A DNA stretch of 64,000 nucleotides, from NCBI RefSeq assembly GCF_030811455.1, contig NZ_JAUSQU010000001.1, positions 4,960,001 through 5,024,000 on the forward strand. The letters run 5' to 3'. Each line of letters starts with the position of its first letter. Within the stretch, counting starts at the first letter, position 1. The notes under the pieces were generated by a model. It was given only the letters and a program-made list of their open reading frames with translations. It was not told the origin of the DNA and did no database searches. This document shows, piece after piece, positions 32,867-41,040 of the stretch. The stretch comes from Streptosporangium lutulentum (GTDB lineage Bacteria > Actinomycetota > Actinomycetes > Streptosporangiales > Streptosporangiaceae). A program made the position numbers and the translations under genes.

Positions 32867-34971
32867 GCTCGGATGCCCTTCGTGGAGTCGATGACATCGC
32901 CGAGCTTACGGCGCAGGGCCTCGTAGAACATGCTCAGGGGGAACTCGTCGGGCAGCACCGCGTCCACCACCGCCTTGGTGCTGGTGCTCGCCTCGGTCGC
33001 CCGGGGGTCCGGGGCCGGCAGCGCGTCCACGCCGCGGGCCCAGACGGAGGCGGGGTGCGGCTCCACGTAGGCCGCGACGAGCTGGTGCGCGGCCAGCCAG
33101 TGGGCGAGCTTGGCGCGGTCGATGCCGTCGCGGTAGAGCTTCTCGATCTCGCCGCGCAGGTCGGCGACGCCGTCGGCGAGCCGGTCCCAGTCGACGCTCA
33201 GCCGGTTGTCGGTCCACCTGACGACCCCGTTGCGGTGCAGGTAGGAGAAGAGCAGCTGGCCGCCGAGCCCGTCGTAGTTGCGGACCCGGGCCCCGGTGAT
33301 CGGGAAACGGAACAGCCTGTCGAACAGGATCGCGAGCTGGACGTAGCGGGCGTGCGGCACGCCCTCCCCCTCCAGCTTCACGGCCTCGCCGAACGCGGTC
33401 AGGTCGCAGCGGAGCTCCTCCAGGGAGTACAGCCAGTACGGCATGCGCTGCTTGATCATGAACGGGTCGAACGGCAGGTCGCCGTGGCTGTGCGTACGGT
33501 CGTGGACCAGGTCCCAGAGCACGAAGGTGTCCTGGGCCAGGTCCTGCGACTCGATCAGCCGGGCCGCGTCCGGCGGCAGCGCCAGCTTGAGCGTGGCCGC
33601 GGCGGCCCTGCTCACCGCGCGGAACCGGGCGGCCTCGCGGTCCGCGAAGATGCCGCCCCAGGTGAAGCGGGGCGGGGTCTCGCGGACGGCGACGGTCTCG
33701 GGGAAGAGCACCGCGGAGTTGGTGTCGTACCCGGAGGTGAAGTCCTCGAAGGCGATCGGCACGAACAGCGGGTTGTCGTAACGGGTGCGCTCCAGCTCGG
33801 CCAGCCACTCGGGCCAGATCGTACGGATCCAGACGGCCTCGATGTAGCGGAAGGTGGTGCCGTTCTGCGTGTACATCGGGAAGACGACCAGGTGCTCCAG
33901 GCCGTCCACCCGCTGGGCGTCGGGGTGGAAGGCGTTGAGCGAGTCCAGGAAGTCGGGCACGCCGAGGCCCTGCCCGACCCACTTGCGGAAGTCGGCGACG
34001 ACGGCGGTCAGGTAGACCTCGTCGTGGGGGAAGCGGGGCGCGAGCCGCGCGACGTGGTCGACGATCTCGGAGATCAGCTCCACCGCCCGGTCGCGATCGC
34101 CCTCGATGGAGCCGTCCTTGGCCTGTAGCGGCTTGATCGCCTCCACGGCCTCCTTGAGCCCCTTGAAGGCGGCCTCGGCCTCCGACTCCCTGGTCGCCGC
34201 CGGGGCGGGGACTCGCGCGACCCAGGTGACGAGGTTGCCCCAGAGCGCGGCGTGGTCGTAGTCGCCGATCGAGTCGTCGCCGAACAGGTCGGAGTCGGCG
34301 ACCACCACGACGCGGCCCCTGCCGTGCCGTACGGCCACGGCGAGGGGTTCGCCGGCGGGGTCGGCGGTGGACGACGTCCGGAACAGCACCGTCGCGTGTT
34401 CGGGGGCGGTGAGCACGCCGGCCCGGTAGAAGCAGGCGCGGCGGGCCCCCGCGAGGAGGTCCTGGCCGGCCGCGTCGCCGTCGCCGGCCGTGTCGGCGGG
34501 GATGCCGAGAACCCAGGAGGCCACGCCGTTGTGGGCGCTCCTGGGATCCCGGACGAGGGTGTGCTCGACCCCGACGCCGAACCGGGCGAGCAGCTCGGTG
34601 AGGTTGCTGCCGTACTTCTCCTGCTCGTACTCGGCCAGCACGACCAGGCCGCCGCCGCCCGCGACGTACTCCTCGATCGCGTCGAGCTCCTCGACGGGCA
34701 GGACGGGGCTGCCCAGGCCGGTGGTGCGCTCCCAGCGCTCGGCGGACGGATGAGCGATCACGAAGACGTCCTGCGCGCTCAGCAGGGCCGGGGTGATCGA
34801 GCCCTCCGTGTGCGCGGCGACGGTGTGCCCGAGATCGTGCAAAAGTTCCGCGGCGCGGGCGTAGCTGCTGTCGTCGGGGTGTCCCGGATTCATCGTCTCG
34901 GCCATGTCCCGCCGGATGGTCCATGACTCGCTGTGTGCCTCGTCGAACAGCACCCGCGGGAAAGCTCGCAC
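32863..34971 (-). CDS. DUF6421 protein with N-terminal GATase/DUF4350-like domain
   Basis: GTG 34971, behind GGGAGGA, gives 702 residues. The first ~230 look like a DUF4350 or glutamine-amidotransferase-like flavodoxin fold (RVLFDEAHSESWTIRRDMAE...YARAAELLHDLGHTV...GRGRVVVVADSDLFGDD). The rest matches DUF6421, with the memorable WDLVHDRTHSHGDLPFDPFMIKQRMPYW box, rich in His and acidic residues. I recall DUF6421 from actinobacteria, with no known function. The 3' end is coupled to the SDR gene, which suggests a shared pathway. The start is short of an AT-rich promoter-like stretch at about 34975-35040. Confidence 0.8.
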   Translation of the reverse strand: MRAFPRVLFDEAHSESWTIRRDMAETMNPGHPDDSSYARAAELLHDLGHTVAAHTEGSITPALLSAQDVFVIAHPSAERWERTTGLGSPVLPVEELDAIEEYVAGGGGLVVLAEYEQEKYGSNLTELLARFGVGVEHTLVRDPRSAHNGVASWVLGIPADTAGDGDAAGQDLLAGARRACFYRAGVLTAPEHATVLFRTSSTADPAGEPLAVAVRHGRGRVVVVADSDLFGDDSIGDYDHAALWGNLVTWVARVPAPAATRESEAEAAFKGLKEAVEAIKPLQAKDGSIEGDRDRAVELISEIVDHVARLAPRFPHDEVYLTAVVADFRKWVGQGLGVPDFLDSLNAFHPDAQRVDGLEHLVVFPMYTQNGTTFRYIEAVWIRTIWPEWLAELERTRYDNPLFVPIAFEDFTSGYDTNSAVLFPETVAVRETPPRFTWGGIFADREAARFRAVSRAAAATLKLALPPDAARLIESQDLAQDTFVLWDLVHDRTHSHGDLPFDPFMIKQRMPYWLYSLEELRCDLTAFGEAVKLEGEGVPHARYVQLAILFDRLFRFPITGARVRNYDGLGGQLLFSYLHRNGVVRWTDNRLSVDWDRLADGVADLRGEIEKLYRDGIDRAKLAHWLAAHQLVAAYVEPHPASVWARGVDALPAPDPRATEASTSTKAVVDAVLPDEFPLSMFYEALRRKLGDVIDSTKGIRA

Positions 34972-35283
34972 GATAAATCCTCCCTCATATGAGACGTAAT
35001 GACGGAAAATATACACAATACGAACGAATATTGACACATCCCTTATGGTCCGGCCGGTGGGGCCGGGCAGGGGAAGGCGCTCGGACGCGCGGCGCTCACG
35101 GCCTCGCGGCGCCCGGACCGATCACCGAGGTAGGCGTCCCCGGACTCCGGGGAAATCGGCCAGCGCCCCGCGCGGGACCCGCCGGTACGGGATCCGCCCG
35201 CGCGGGTCCTGCCCGCGCGGGATCCGCCCGCGCGAGAGACGCTCGCGCGGGATCCGTCCGCGTGAGAGGCGTCCGTGTGAGGT
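34972..35283. other. Intergenic region with promoter-like and minisatellite parts
   Basis: Bases 34975-35040 are AT-rich and, read on the minus strand, include TATATT about 40 bases ahead of the DUF6421 start, a likely -10 element. Bases 35174-35278 are the 15-bp tandem array listed separately. No gene is seen. Confidence 0.6.
35174..35278. repeat. Seven-unit 15-bp GC-rich minisatellite after a hydrolase gene
   Basis: Units of 15 bases start at 35174, 35189, 35204, 35219, 35234, 35249 and 35264. The commonest is GGGATCCGCCCGCGC; alternating units read GAGAGACGCTCGCGC, giving a 30-base higher-order period near the end. The array stops five bases before the stop codon of the minus-strand carbon-nitrogen hydrolase gene. 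Confidence 0.8.
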
Positions 35284-36153
35284 TCACACCTCGGCGGGGT
35301 CCGCGCTCCGTGCGGGTTCCAGAATCGACCGGTACAGCTCCGGACGGCGGTCGGCGTGCACGTCGTTGTGCGCGCCGACGCGCTTGCTCCGGGCGTCGCC
35401 GAGCCGGCACTCGGCGATCACCAGTCCCTCGTCGTAGGCGGGCCGGGGTCCGGCGAGGAGGAACCCGTCGGGGTCGGCGACGACCGAGCCGCCGACCCAG
35501 GCCACGCCGCGCTCGGGTCCGGCCCGATCGCAGGCGGCGACGAACATGCGGTTCACCGAGGCGCTCGCCTGCACCCGCGTCACCTCGGCGGGTCGCTCCC
35601 CCGCGGGACGCGGGGACAGCGGCCAGTTCGTGGGAACGCAGAGCAGGTCGGCGCCGCGGAGCCCCACCGTGCGGACCCACTCCGGGAACTTCAGGTCGTA
35701 GCAGACCAGAAGGCCGATCCGGCCGACCGCCGTGTCGACGACCGGTGGAAGCTCGTCGCCGGGGGTGAAGACGGTCTTCTCCAGGTCCCACAGATGCGTC
35801 TTGCGGTACACGGCGCGCACGCCGCCCGCGTCGACGAGGACGGCGGAGTTTCGTATGAGCCCGTCCTCGTCACGCTCGCACAGCCCGCCCACCAGGATGA
35901 GGCCGTGCCGTCGCGCGGAGGCGATCCAGCCTTCCACGGTGGGGCCGTCCAGCGGCTCGGCGAGCCCGGCCGCCTCGGCCCGATCGCGGAACACGTATCC
36001 ACTGTTGGTCAGTTCGGGGAGGATCACGACCCGGGCTCCGGCCGCCGCCGCGCGTTCGACGGCCCGCCGGGCGACGGCACGGTTGCCGTCCGGATCTCCC
36101 ACCGCGAGGGCGAGCTGGCAGCAGGCGACAGAGGTCAAGGACATCTGGCTCAT
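35284..36153 (-). CDS. Carbon-nitrogen hydrolase (nitrilase/amidase superfamily)
   Basis: The 289 residues show the full Glu-Lys-Cys triad of the superfamily: E in ILPELTNSGY near residue 46, K in VYRKTHLWD near 118, and C in LLVCYDLKFPEWVR near 150. They hydrolyse amides, nitriles or N-carbamyl compounds. The VCYDLKFPE motif suits an aliphatic amidase or omega-amidase-like branch. The ATG overlaps the stop of a small upstream reading frame. The 15-bp repeat array starts right after its stop. The exact substrate is unknown. Confidence 0.9.
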   Translation of the reverse strand: MSQMSLTSVACCQLALAVGDPDGNRAVARRAVERAAAAGARVVILPELTNSGYVFRDRAEAAGLAEPLDGPTVEGWIASARRHGLILVGGLCERDEDGLIRNSAVLVDAGGVRAVYRKTHLWDLEKTVFTPGDELPPVVDTAVGRIGLLVCYDLKFPEWVRTVGLRGADLLCVPTNWPLSPRPAGERPAEVTRVQASASVNRMFVAACDRAGPERGVAWVGGSVVADPDGFLLAGPRPAYDEGLVIAECRLGDARSKRVGAHNDVHADRRPELYRSILEPARSADPAEV

Positions 36154-36374
36154 GCCGCCGACGCCGCGAACGACTCATGGCCGGTCGGAGACTCACGACG
36201 CTCCGGCTCACGGTCGCTCGCGGTGATCGCCACCCTCCCGGCCTCCGGGCCGGCCCCCCGGGTGAGCGCGAAGCGCGGCGGGCCGGACACCGGCGGGCCC
36301 ACCGTGAAGGAGACGCCGGCGCCGTCCGGCGCATCGGCCACCGGGCATGGACGGAAAGGGGTCATAGCGGACAT
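36150..36374 (-). CDS. Small uncharacterised protein coupled to the hydrolase gene
   Basis: ATG 36374 gives 74 residues with strong GC third-codon bias. Its stop overlaps the hydrolase ATG by four bases (ATGA). It has no signal peptide, a Pro/Gly-rich middle (GVSFTVGPPVSGPPRFALTR) and an ESPTGHESFAASAA tail. I recognise no family. The overlap and codon bias support it; the weak ribosome site and small size count against. Confidence 0.5.
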   Translation of the reverse strand: MSAMTPFRPCPVADAPDGAGVSFTVGPPVSGPPRFALTRGAGPEAGRVAITASDREPERRESPTGHESFAASAA

Positions 36375-36507
36375 GCCCACAAGGTAGGCGGTCGGCCCGC
36401 GCCGTGACCAGAGCCCGTGGACGCCGCGCGGGTTGAAGATCACGATGATGGCGTGGCGCTCGCGGAGGTGGGCGTCCCGCCGTACGCGTTGACGGTCACG
36501 ACACCGA

Positions 36508-36888
36508 TCAAGAAGACACGCCCACGCCACCCGAGCGTTTCCGCGCGTCCGCGGTCCCGGTGGACCGGGTCACCTCGTCCGCCTCCGCGGCGGGTCTCAG
36601 GGCCTGTTCGAACCGGTCGCGGTCGGCGCTCTGCCGCTCCATCGCCGCCCAGAACCCCGCCCGCGAGACGATGCCGTCGCGGCCGGTGTCAGCCTGCCGG
36701 ATCAGCGACTCCCACAAGGTGTTGTAGACGTCGACCAGGTGACGGATCGCGGTCGACTCCGACGCGCACTCGGGCTGCTCGAAGGCCTGCCGGCCCGGCG
36801 CGCGCGGGTCCGGGCGCGCGATCCCGCCGTCACGGCCGGCGTCCCACGCGTCGAACCAGAGGTCATGCTTGCGGTTGAGTGCGTTCAT
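36508..36888 (-). CDS. Degenerate EF-hand protein
   Basis: ATG 36888, preceded by GGAGACG, gives 126 residues. KHDLWFDAWDAGRDGGIARPD and LVDVYNTLWESLIRQADTGRDGIVSRAGFWAAMERQ align with the calerythrin-type EF-hand proteins of actinomycetes. Both loops have lost key calcium ligands (position 3 Gly, position 12 not Glu), and the chain ends soon after RFEQALRPAAEA, before the third and fourth EF-hands usually present. It is either a relic or a protein no longer binding calcium. Confidence 0.65.
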   Translation of the reverse strand: MNALNRKHDLWFDAWDAGRDGGIARPDPRAPGRQAFEQPECASESTAIRHLVDVYNTLWESLIRQADTGRDGIVSRAGFWAAMERQSADRDRFEQALRPAAEADEVTRSTGTADARKRSGGVGVSS

Positions 36889-37053
36889 GGCCGCGTCTCC
36901 ATTCATTACTCCAGGTAGCTGCATCGTAACTATATGTTCACGAGCGTGTACAGCCGGTGCCGCCCCCACCCCGCGAGCCACCTCGATCCACGGGTCGCGA
37001 CGGGGTCGGGCGGGCGGCCGAGGACCCTCCGGAACCAATCTCATCGAAGTGTA

Positions 37054-37081
37054 TTGTCACGCAAAGTAATCGTCATATAAC
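37054..37081 (+). promoter_or_regulatory. Promoter for the exported protein at 37125
   Basis: TTGTCA (37054-37059) and TATAAC (37076-37081) are 16 bases apart and lie 44 bases upstream of the ATG. Both are close to the vegetative consensus, and the segment is AT-rich in a GC-rich context. Confidence 0.5.
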
Positions 37082-37124
37082 TTGCCGTGAAGACACTCGA
37101 CCGGCCCCACCCAAGGAGATCCCC

Positions 37125-37427
37125 ATGTCCCCCACCATCCGGCACGCCGCCCTGGCCGCGGCGGCGGTCGCCGCGACCTTCGCTCTCACGCCCACCGCTC
37201 ACGCCACCGCGTCCCCTTCCCGATACACCTGCGCGAACGGCCCGTTCGAAAGCGAGAACGAAGGCGACGCCATCGGAACCGATTGCGGCGTCGACGACAC
37301 AGGCGCCCCGAACCAGATCCATTTCTCCACGTATGGAAGCACCTACGTCTGCGAAGCGGTCGAGCCCCAGCCCCCCGCCGAAGACGGGTCGATCGCGGTG
37401 ATCGGCTCGGGCTGCGAGGAGGAGTGA
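37125..37427 (+). CDS. Small exported protein of unknown function
   Basis: ATG 37125 after AAGGAGAT gives 100 residues. A signal peptide with a long alanine core ends at TAHA (about 27). The mature ~73 residues contain four cysteines (near YTCANG, TDCGVDD, YVCEAVE and GSGCEEE), likely two disulfides, and are acidic. I do not recognise a family. It is monocistronic, with its own promoter-like site. Confidence 0.75.
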   Translation: MSPTIRHAALAAAAVAATFALTPTAHATASPSRYTCANGPFESENEGDAIGTDCGVDDTGAPNQIHFSTYGSTYVCEAVEPQPPAEDGSIAVIGSGCEEE

Positions 37428-37611
37428 CACCCCCGGGCGCGGAATCCGCGGACCCGAAGGCACGAGGCCGACGGGCGAAGCCGTTCCACGCCACTCCCTC
37501 CAGGCCCCCCGGAGGACCGCTGACTTCACTTAATGTGTCCAATCAACTACGAAGGGTACGGCAGTGAGGAAAGGCGCGAATCGCAACGCCTGACGTTCTC
37601 CGGGGGGAAGA

Positions 37612-38241
37612 ATGCCTGTACGGGGTGTCCGGTCCGCTGCCGTCCCGGCAGCGGCCTTGCTGGCGGTGACACTGCTCGGCGGTTGCGGCGACACGCCGTC
37701 CACCGTGAATCCCGAAGCCGTGGTGACCGCGAACTCGGCGCCCGCCGCCGCCCTGCCGGATCCCGGCGTCCCACCCGCCGCGAACGCCCCACCGGCGATG
37801 GAAACCGACCAGGAGTACGACGCGGAGTGTCCGGCCACGAGTAACGCCAGGCCGTTCGCCAAGACCCGCTTCGCGTTGCACGCGGGCCTCGCCCTGGGCG
37901 CCTTCTACCGCTACATCTACCGGCCGCTGCGAAGCGGCGGTTTCGAACGCGGAGCGGAGAGACGCAAGCGGACCTTTCTGAAGGCGGCCGTGGCCGGCGC
38001 CTTCACCCTTCACGAACTGAAAGTCGCCAGGCGCTTCGCCATGGCCAACCCGACATTGTGCAAGGGGACCAAGGCGGTCAGCGACGGTTTCACCGGCCTG
38101 CTCACCAAACTGAAGAACGGCACCGCCACACAGGCCGACCTCGACGCCGGCATGAACTCCTTCAACGCCCTGCGGGAGAGCGCCTCGAAGAACGGCTACG
38201 ACTTCAAGGAGCGGAACGTCACCGTCCCCGGCGCCGCCTGA
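37612..38241 (+). CDS. Lipoprotein of unknown function
   Basis: ATG 37612 gives 209 residues. Residues 1-25 are a lipoprotein signal with lipobox LLGGC, so the mature protein is attached through Cys25 after processing. A Pro/Ala-rich linker follows, and then a helical, basic domain from about 70 (FAKTRFALHAGLALGAFYRYIYRPLRSGGF...AGAFTLHELKVARRFAMAN). This resembles actinobacterial surface lipoproteins with a four-helix region, but I cannot name one. It is followed by a hairpin terminator. Confidence 0.75.
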   Translation: MPVRGVRSAAVPAAALLAVTLLGGCGDTPSTVNPEAVVTANSAPAAALPDPGVPPAANAPPAMETDQEYDAECPATSNARPFAKTRFALHAGLALGAFYRYIYRPLRSGGFERGAERRKRTFLKAAVAGAFTLHELKVARRFAMANPTLCKGTKAVSDGFTGLLTKLKNGTATQADLDAGMNSFNALRESASKNGYDFKERNVTVPGAA

Positions 38242-38309
38242 GCGGGGCCCCCGGCACCGGTCCGGCGGGCCGTCCGGATCATTCGGCGCCCCCGCGACAG
38301 GCCCGCGGC

Positions 38310-38335
38310 CTGCGGCGATCATGGGATCGCCGCAG
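38310..38335. terminator. Stem-loop terminator after the lipoprotein gene
   Basis: CTGCGGCGATC (38310-38320) and GATCGCCGCAG (38325-38335) form a perfect 11-bp stem with an ATGG loop, about 70 bases past the lipoprotein stop. No T-run follows. Confidence 0.6.
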
Positions 38336-38462
38336 TCGGCCCCGGGTCATTCCGTCTGGTGAAAGTGTCGGGCTCCTCATTTTTCCACCGCCTCGGGCGA
38401 CGGAAGCCAAGGCCTCATATTTTTCCGGACAAAACACCATATATATGTTTATTTAAATATTT

Positions 38463-38491
38463 TTGCGACATAACTAATTAAATGGGATAAA
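38463..38491 (+). promoter_or_regulatory. Promoter of the polyol/sugar ABC operon
   Basis: TTGCGA (38463-38468) and GATAAA (38486-38491) are 17 bases apart inside a strongly AT-rich stretch, about 40 bases before the first gene of the operon. Repressor sites of LacI or GntR type would be expected here; I see no clear dyad. Confidence 0.45.
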
Positions 38492-38531
38492 GCTACTGTC
38501 GTTGCCCTGACCTGCAGTGTCAGGAGGTGCA

Positions 38532-39995
38532 GTGAACGACTATCCACCTCAGCCGAGCAGGCGTGACGTTCTTCGTGGCGCCCTGGCCACCGGCGCCTCC
38601 CTGTCCCTGGCGGGGGGCCTGAGTTCCTGCGGCTCCCGCGGTGACGTGGCACGAGTCGCCGGCGGTGACGAGTGGCGGCAGTTCAAGGGCGCCACCCTGA
38701 ACTTCATCTCGGAGAACACCGCTCCCACCGCGGCCATCGCCGCGAACCTCCGCCCGTTCACCGATCTGACGGGTATCAACGTCAACATCGTGACGCTGGA
38801 GCTGACCGCGCTGGTCCAGCGGGTCGCCCTGGACCTGGCCTCGGGCCGGGCCCAGTACCAGGTGATCTACGCCGATCCCTACCAGGTGCTCGCGCCGTAC
38901 CAGCGAGGACTGGTGGACCTGCGTTCGCTGCAGGCCGATCCGAACCTGCCGGACCTGCCCGTCGGCCTCGGAGACTTCATCCCCACCCAGCTTGACGCCG
39001 CCGGCCGGTTCGTCGAGTCCGCGCCCGTCTACGCCCTGCCGTACGACGCGCCGACGATGATCTGGCAGTACCGGCAGGACCTGTTCGACAAGTATCGCGA
39101 CCGCATGGCGGACGACCTCGGCTTCGACCCGCGCCCCGGCGGCGACCGGACGTGGGAGGAGTACTTCGGGATCGCCCGGTGGTTCAACAAGAACGCGACG
39201 TCGGAGGTCGCGTACGGCACCGGGCATCAGGGCCGCCAGCACGACTCCCTGATGAACGACTTCAGCAACGTGCTCTGGTCCTACGGGGGCGACTACTTCG
39301 ACAACGGCCGGGAAGTCGGGCGCATGGGGTCGCGGAACCCCGGCCCGTGCCGGATCGACTCCGGCGCCGCGATCGCGGGCGCGGAGTTCTACAACCGGCT
39401 GCTCGGCATCGCCGACCCCGCCTCGAAGACGTGGGACTGGGACGGCCTGGGCGCCGCGTTCCGCGCGGGCCGGCTGGCGATGTGCCCGAACTGGCACGAG
39501 TACGCGGCCAGCAACGAGGAGGTGCTACCCGGCAAGGTCGGCTACTCGCCGCTGCCCAGGGGCCCGGGCGGGACCGCCAACATGTACGGGGGCACGGGGG
39601 TCGCGATCAGCGGGAACACGCTCCCCAACGAGCGCGGCGCGGCCTGGCTGTTCATCGTGTGGGCCACCTCTCCCGAGACCCAGCTCGCCAACCTCAGGAG
39701 CAAGGCCGGCGGGGGCACTCCCACCCGCACCTCCGTGTACGAACTGCCGGAGGTGCGCGCGGCCGAGAAGCGGCCCACGTCGATGCCCAACATGCTCACG
39801 GCCGCGGCGGTACGGCAGGCCTGGCAGCCCGGCAAGATCGGACTCCGGCCCAAGATCCCGATGTGGAACGAGTGCAACACCGCGATCTTCACGCAGCTGT
39901 CCCGGATGCTCACCGGGTCGACGTCGCCCGAGGAGGCGATGCGTTCCATCACCTCGCGGGTGGACCAGATCGTGGAACGGGGGTGGGTGGCCTGA
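38532..39995 (+). CDS. Extracellular sugar/polyol-binding lipoprotein of ABC importer
   Basis: GTG 38532 follows AGGAGGT, giving 487 residues. The N-terminus has a twin-arginine-like SRRDVLRG motif followed by a lipobox (GGLSSC), so it is exported and lipid-anchored. The rest is a type-1 solute-binding fold (ATLNFISENTAPTAAIAANLRPF...YADPYQVLAPYQRGLVDL). Its neighbours (two MalFG-type permeases, a polyol-type dehydrogenase and an MsmK/UgpC-type ATPase) match sorbitol/mannitol uptake operons such as smoEFGK. The stop shares one base with the next ATG. Confidence 0.9.
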   Translation: MNDYPPQPSRRDVLRGALATGASLSLAGGLSSCGSRGDVARVAGGDEWRQFKGATLNFISENTAPTAAIAANLRPFTDLTGINVNIVTLELTALVQRVALDLASGRAQYQVIYADPYQVLAPYQRGLVDLRSLQADPNLPDLPVGLGDFIPTQLDAAGRFVESAPVYALPYDAPTMIWQYRQDLFDKYRDRMADDLGFDPRPGGDRTWEEYFGIARWFNKNATSEVAYGTGHQGRQHDSLMNDFSNVLWSYGGDYFDNGREVGRMGSRNPGPCRIDSGAAIAGAEFYNRLLGIADPASKTWDWDGLGAAFRAGRLAMCPNWHEYAASNEEVLPGKVGYSPLPRGPGGTANMYGGTGVAISGNTLPNERGAAWLFIVWATSPETQLANLRSKAGGGTPTRTSVYELPEVRAAEKRPTSMPNMLTAAAVRQAWQPGKIGLRPKIPMWNECNTAIFTQLSRMLTGSTSPEEAMRSITSRVDQIVERGWVA

Positions 39996-40930
39996 TGGCA
40001 CACGTCGCGGACTCCTCACCGGCGCTCAGCCGATCCGCCCCGACGCGGAGCACCGCTCCCAAGGAGCCGCGCGTCGGCTTCGAGGGCAGGATGATGACCC
40101 CCGGCCTGATCCTGCTGGCCGCGCTGTCGATCCTGCCCTTCCTCGCCCTGATCGCGATGAGCTTCTCCCGCGTCCGGCTGCTGGGCGGGGTCCGTCTCGA
40201 ACTGGTGGCCCTCACCAACTGGATTCGCTTCCTCACCGACGCCGACATGTGGATGTCGTGGCTTCGCACGATCATCTACTTCGTGCTCACCGTCGGGCTG
40301 GAGATGGCGCTGGGGGTGGGCATCGCGCTGTGCCTGTACCGGGTGCTGCGCGGCCGTAACGTCCTGCTCAGCCTGCTGCTGCTGCCGATGTTCGCCGCGC
40401 CCGTGATCGTCGGCCTGCTGGGCCGCTACCTCACCGACTCCACCTTCGGGCTCTACGCGTGGGTGCTGCGCTCCCTCGGCTACACCGGCGACATCCTCGG
40501 CAGCCCCGCCACCGCCTTCGCCGCCGTCGTGCTGATGGACGTGTGGGAGTGGACCCCGCTGATCGCCCTGATCACCCTGGCCGGGCTGTCCAGCGTGCCC
40601 CAGTCGGTGAGGGAGGCCGCCGCCGTCGACGGGGCCCCGGCCTGGATGACGCTGCGGTACATCATCTTCCCCGCGATCGCCAACGTGCTGCTGGTCGCGC
40701 TGCTCATCCGCTCGATGGACGCCATCCGCTACTTCGACATCATCTGGGTCACCACCAACGGCGGCCCGGCGGACGCGACCAAGATCGTCCCCATCCGGCT
40801 GTACGAGACCGCGTTCCGCTTCTTCGACCTCGGCTACGCCGCCGCCATCGGCCTGGCGATGCTGGCCTTCTCGATCTTCATCGCCCGCACCTTCGTCCGG
40901 CTGCTGGACACCAGGGGGTTGACCCGATGA
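39995..40930 (+). CDS. Sugar/polyol ABC importer permease 1 (MalF-type)
   Basis: The 311 residues have six membrane helices and the EAA loop EAAAVDGAPAWMTLRYIIFPAI that contacts the ATPase. The N-terminal ~35 residues are cytoplasmic. It forms the channel with the second permease. The stop overlaps the ATG of a 23-codon duplicate of the next gene's 5' end. Confidence 0.9.
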   Translation: MAHVADSSPALSRSAPTRSTAPKEPRVGFEGRMMTPGLILLAALSILPFLALIAMSFSRVRLLGGVRLELVALTNWIRFLTDADMWMSWLRTIIYFVLTVGLEMALGVGIALCLYRVLRGRNVLLSLLLLPMFAAPVIVGLLGRYLTDSTFGLYAWVLRSLGYTGDILGSPATAFAAVVLMDVWEWTPLIALITLAGLSSVPQSVREAAAVDGAPAWMTLRYIIFPAIANVLLVALLIRSMDAIRYFDIIWVTTNGGPADATKIVPIRLYETAFRFFDLGYAAAIGLAMLAFSIFIARTFVRLLDTRGLTR

Positions 40931-41040
40931 GCACCTTCACGACGTCGCGGTCATCCGTACCCCGGCGGGCCGCAGGGGAAGGGGGGCCGACCCGATGAGC
41001 ACCTCGATGACGCCGCGGTCGTCCGTACCCCAGCAGACCC
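40927..41040 (+). repeat. Tandem duplication of the permease-2 5' end (68-bp period)
   Basis: The segment starting ATGAGCACCTTCACG at 40927 is repeated, with changes, from 40995 (ATGAGCACCTCGATG). The first copy makes a 23-codon mini-ORF (40927-40998) whose stop TGA overlaps the real permease ATG at 40995. Both ATGA junctions are intact, so coupling passes from permease 1 through the mini-ORF to permease 2. Confidence 0.8.

Noticed and set aside
35174-35278. Regular repeats that might be a CRISPR array
   Set aside because: Units are contiguous 15-mers without spacers and no cas gene is near; it is a minisatellite.
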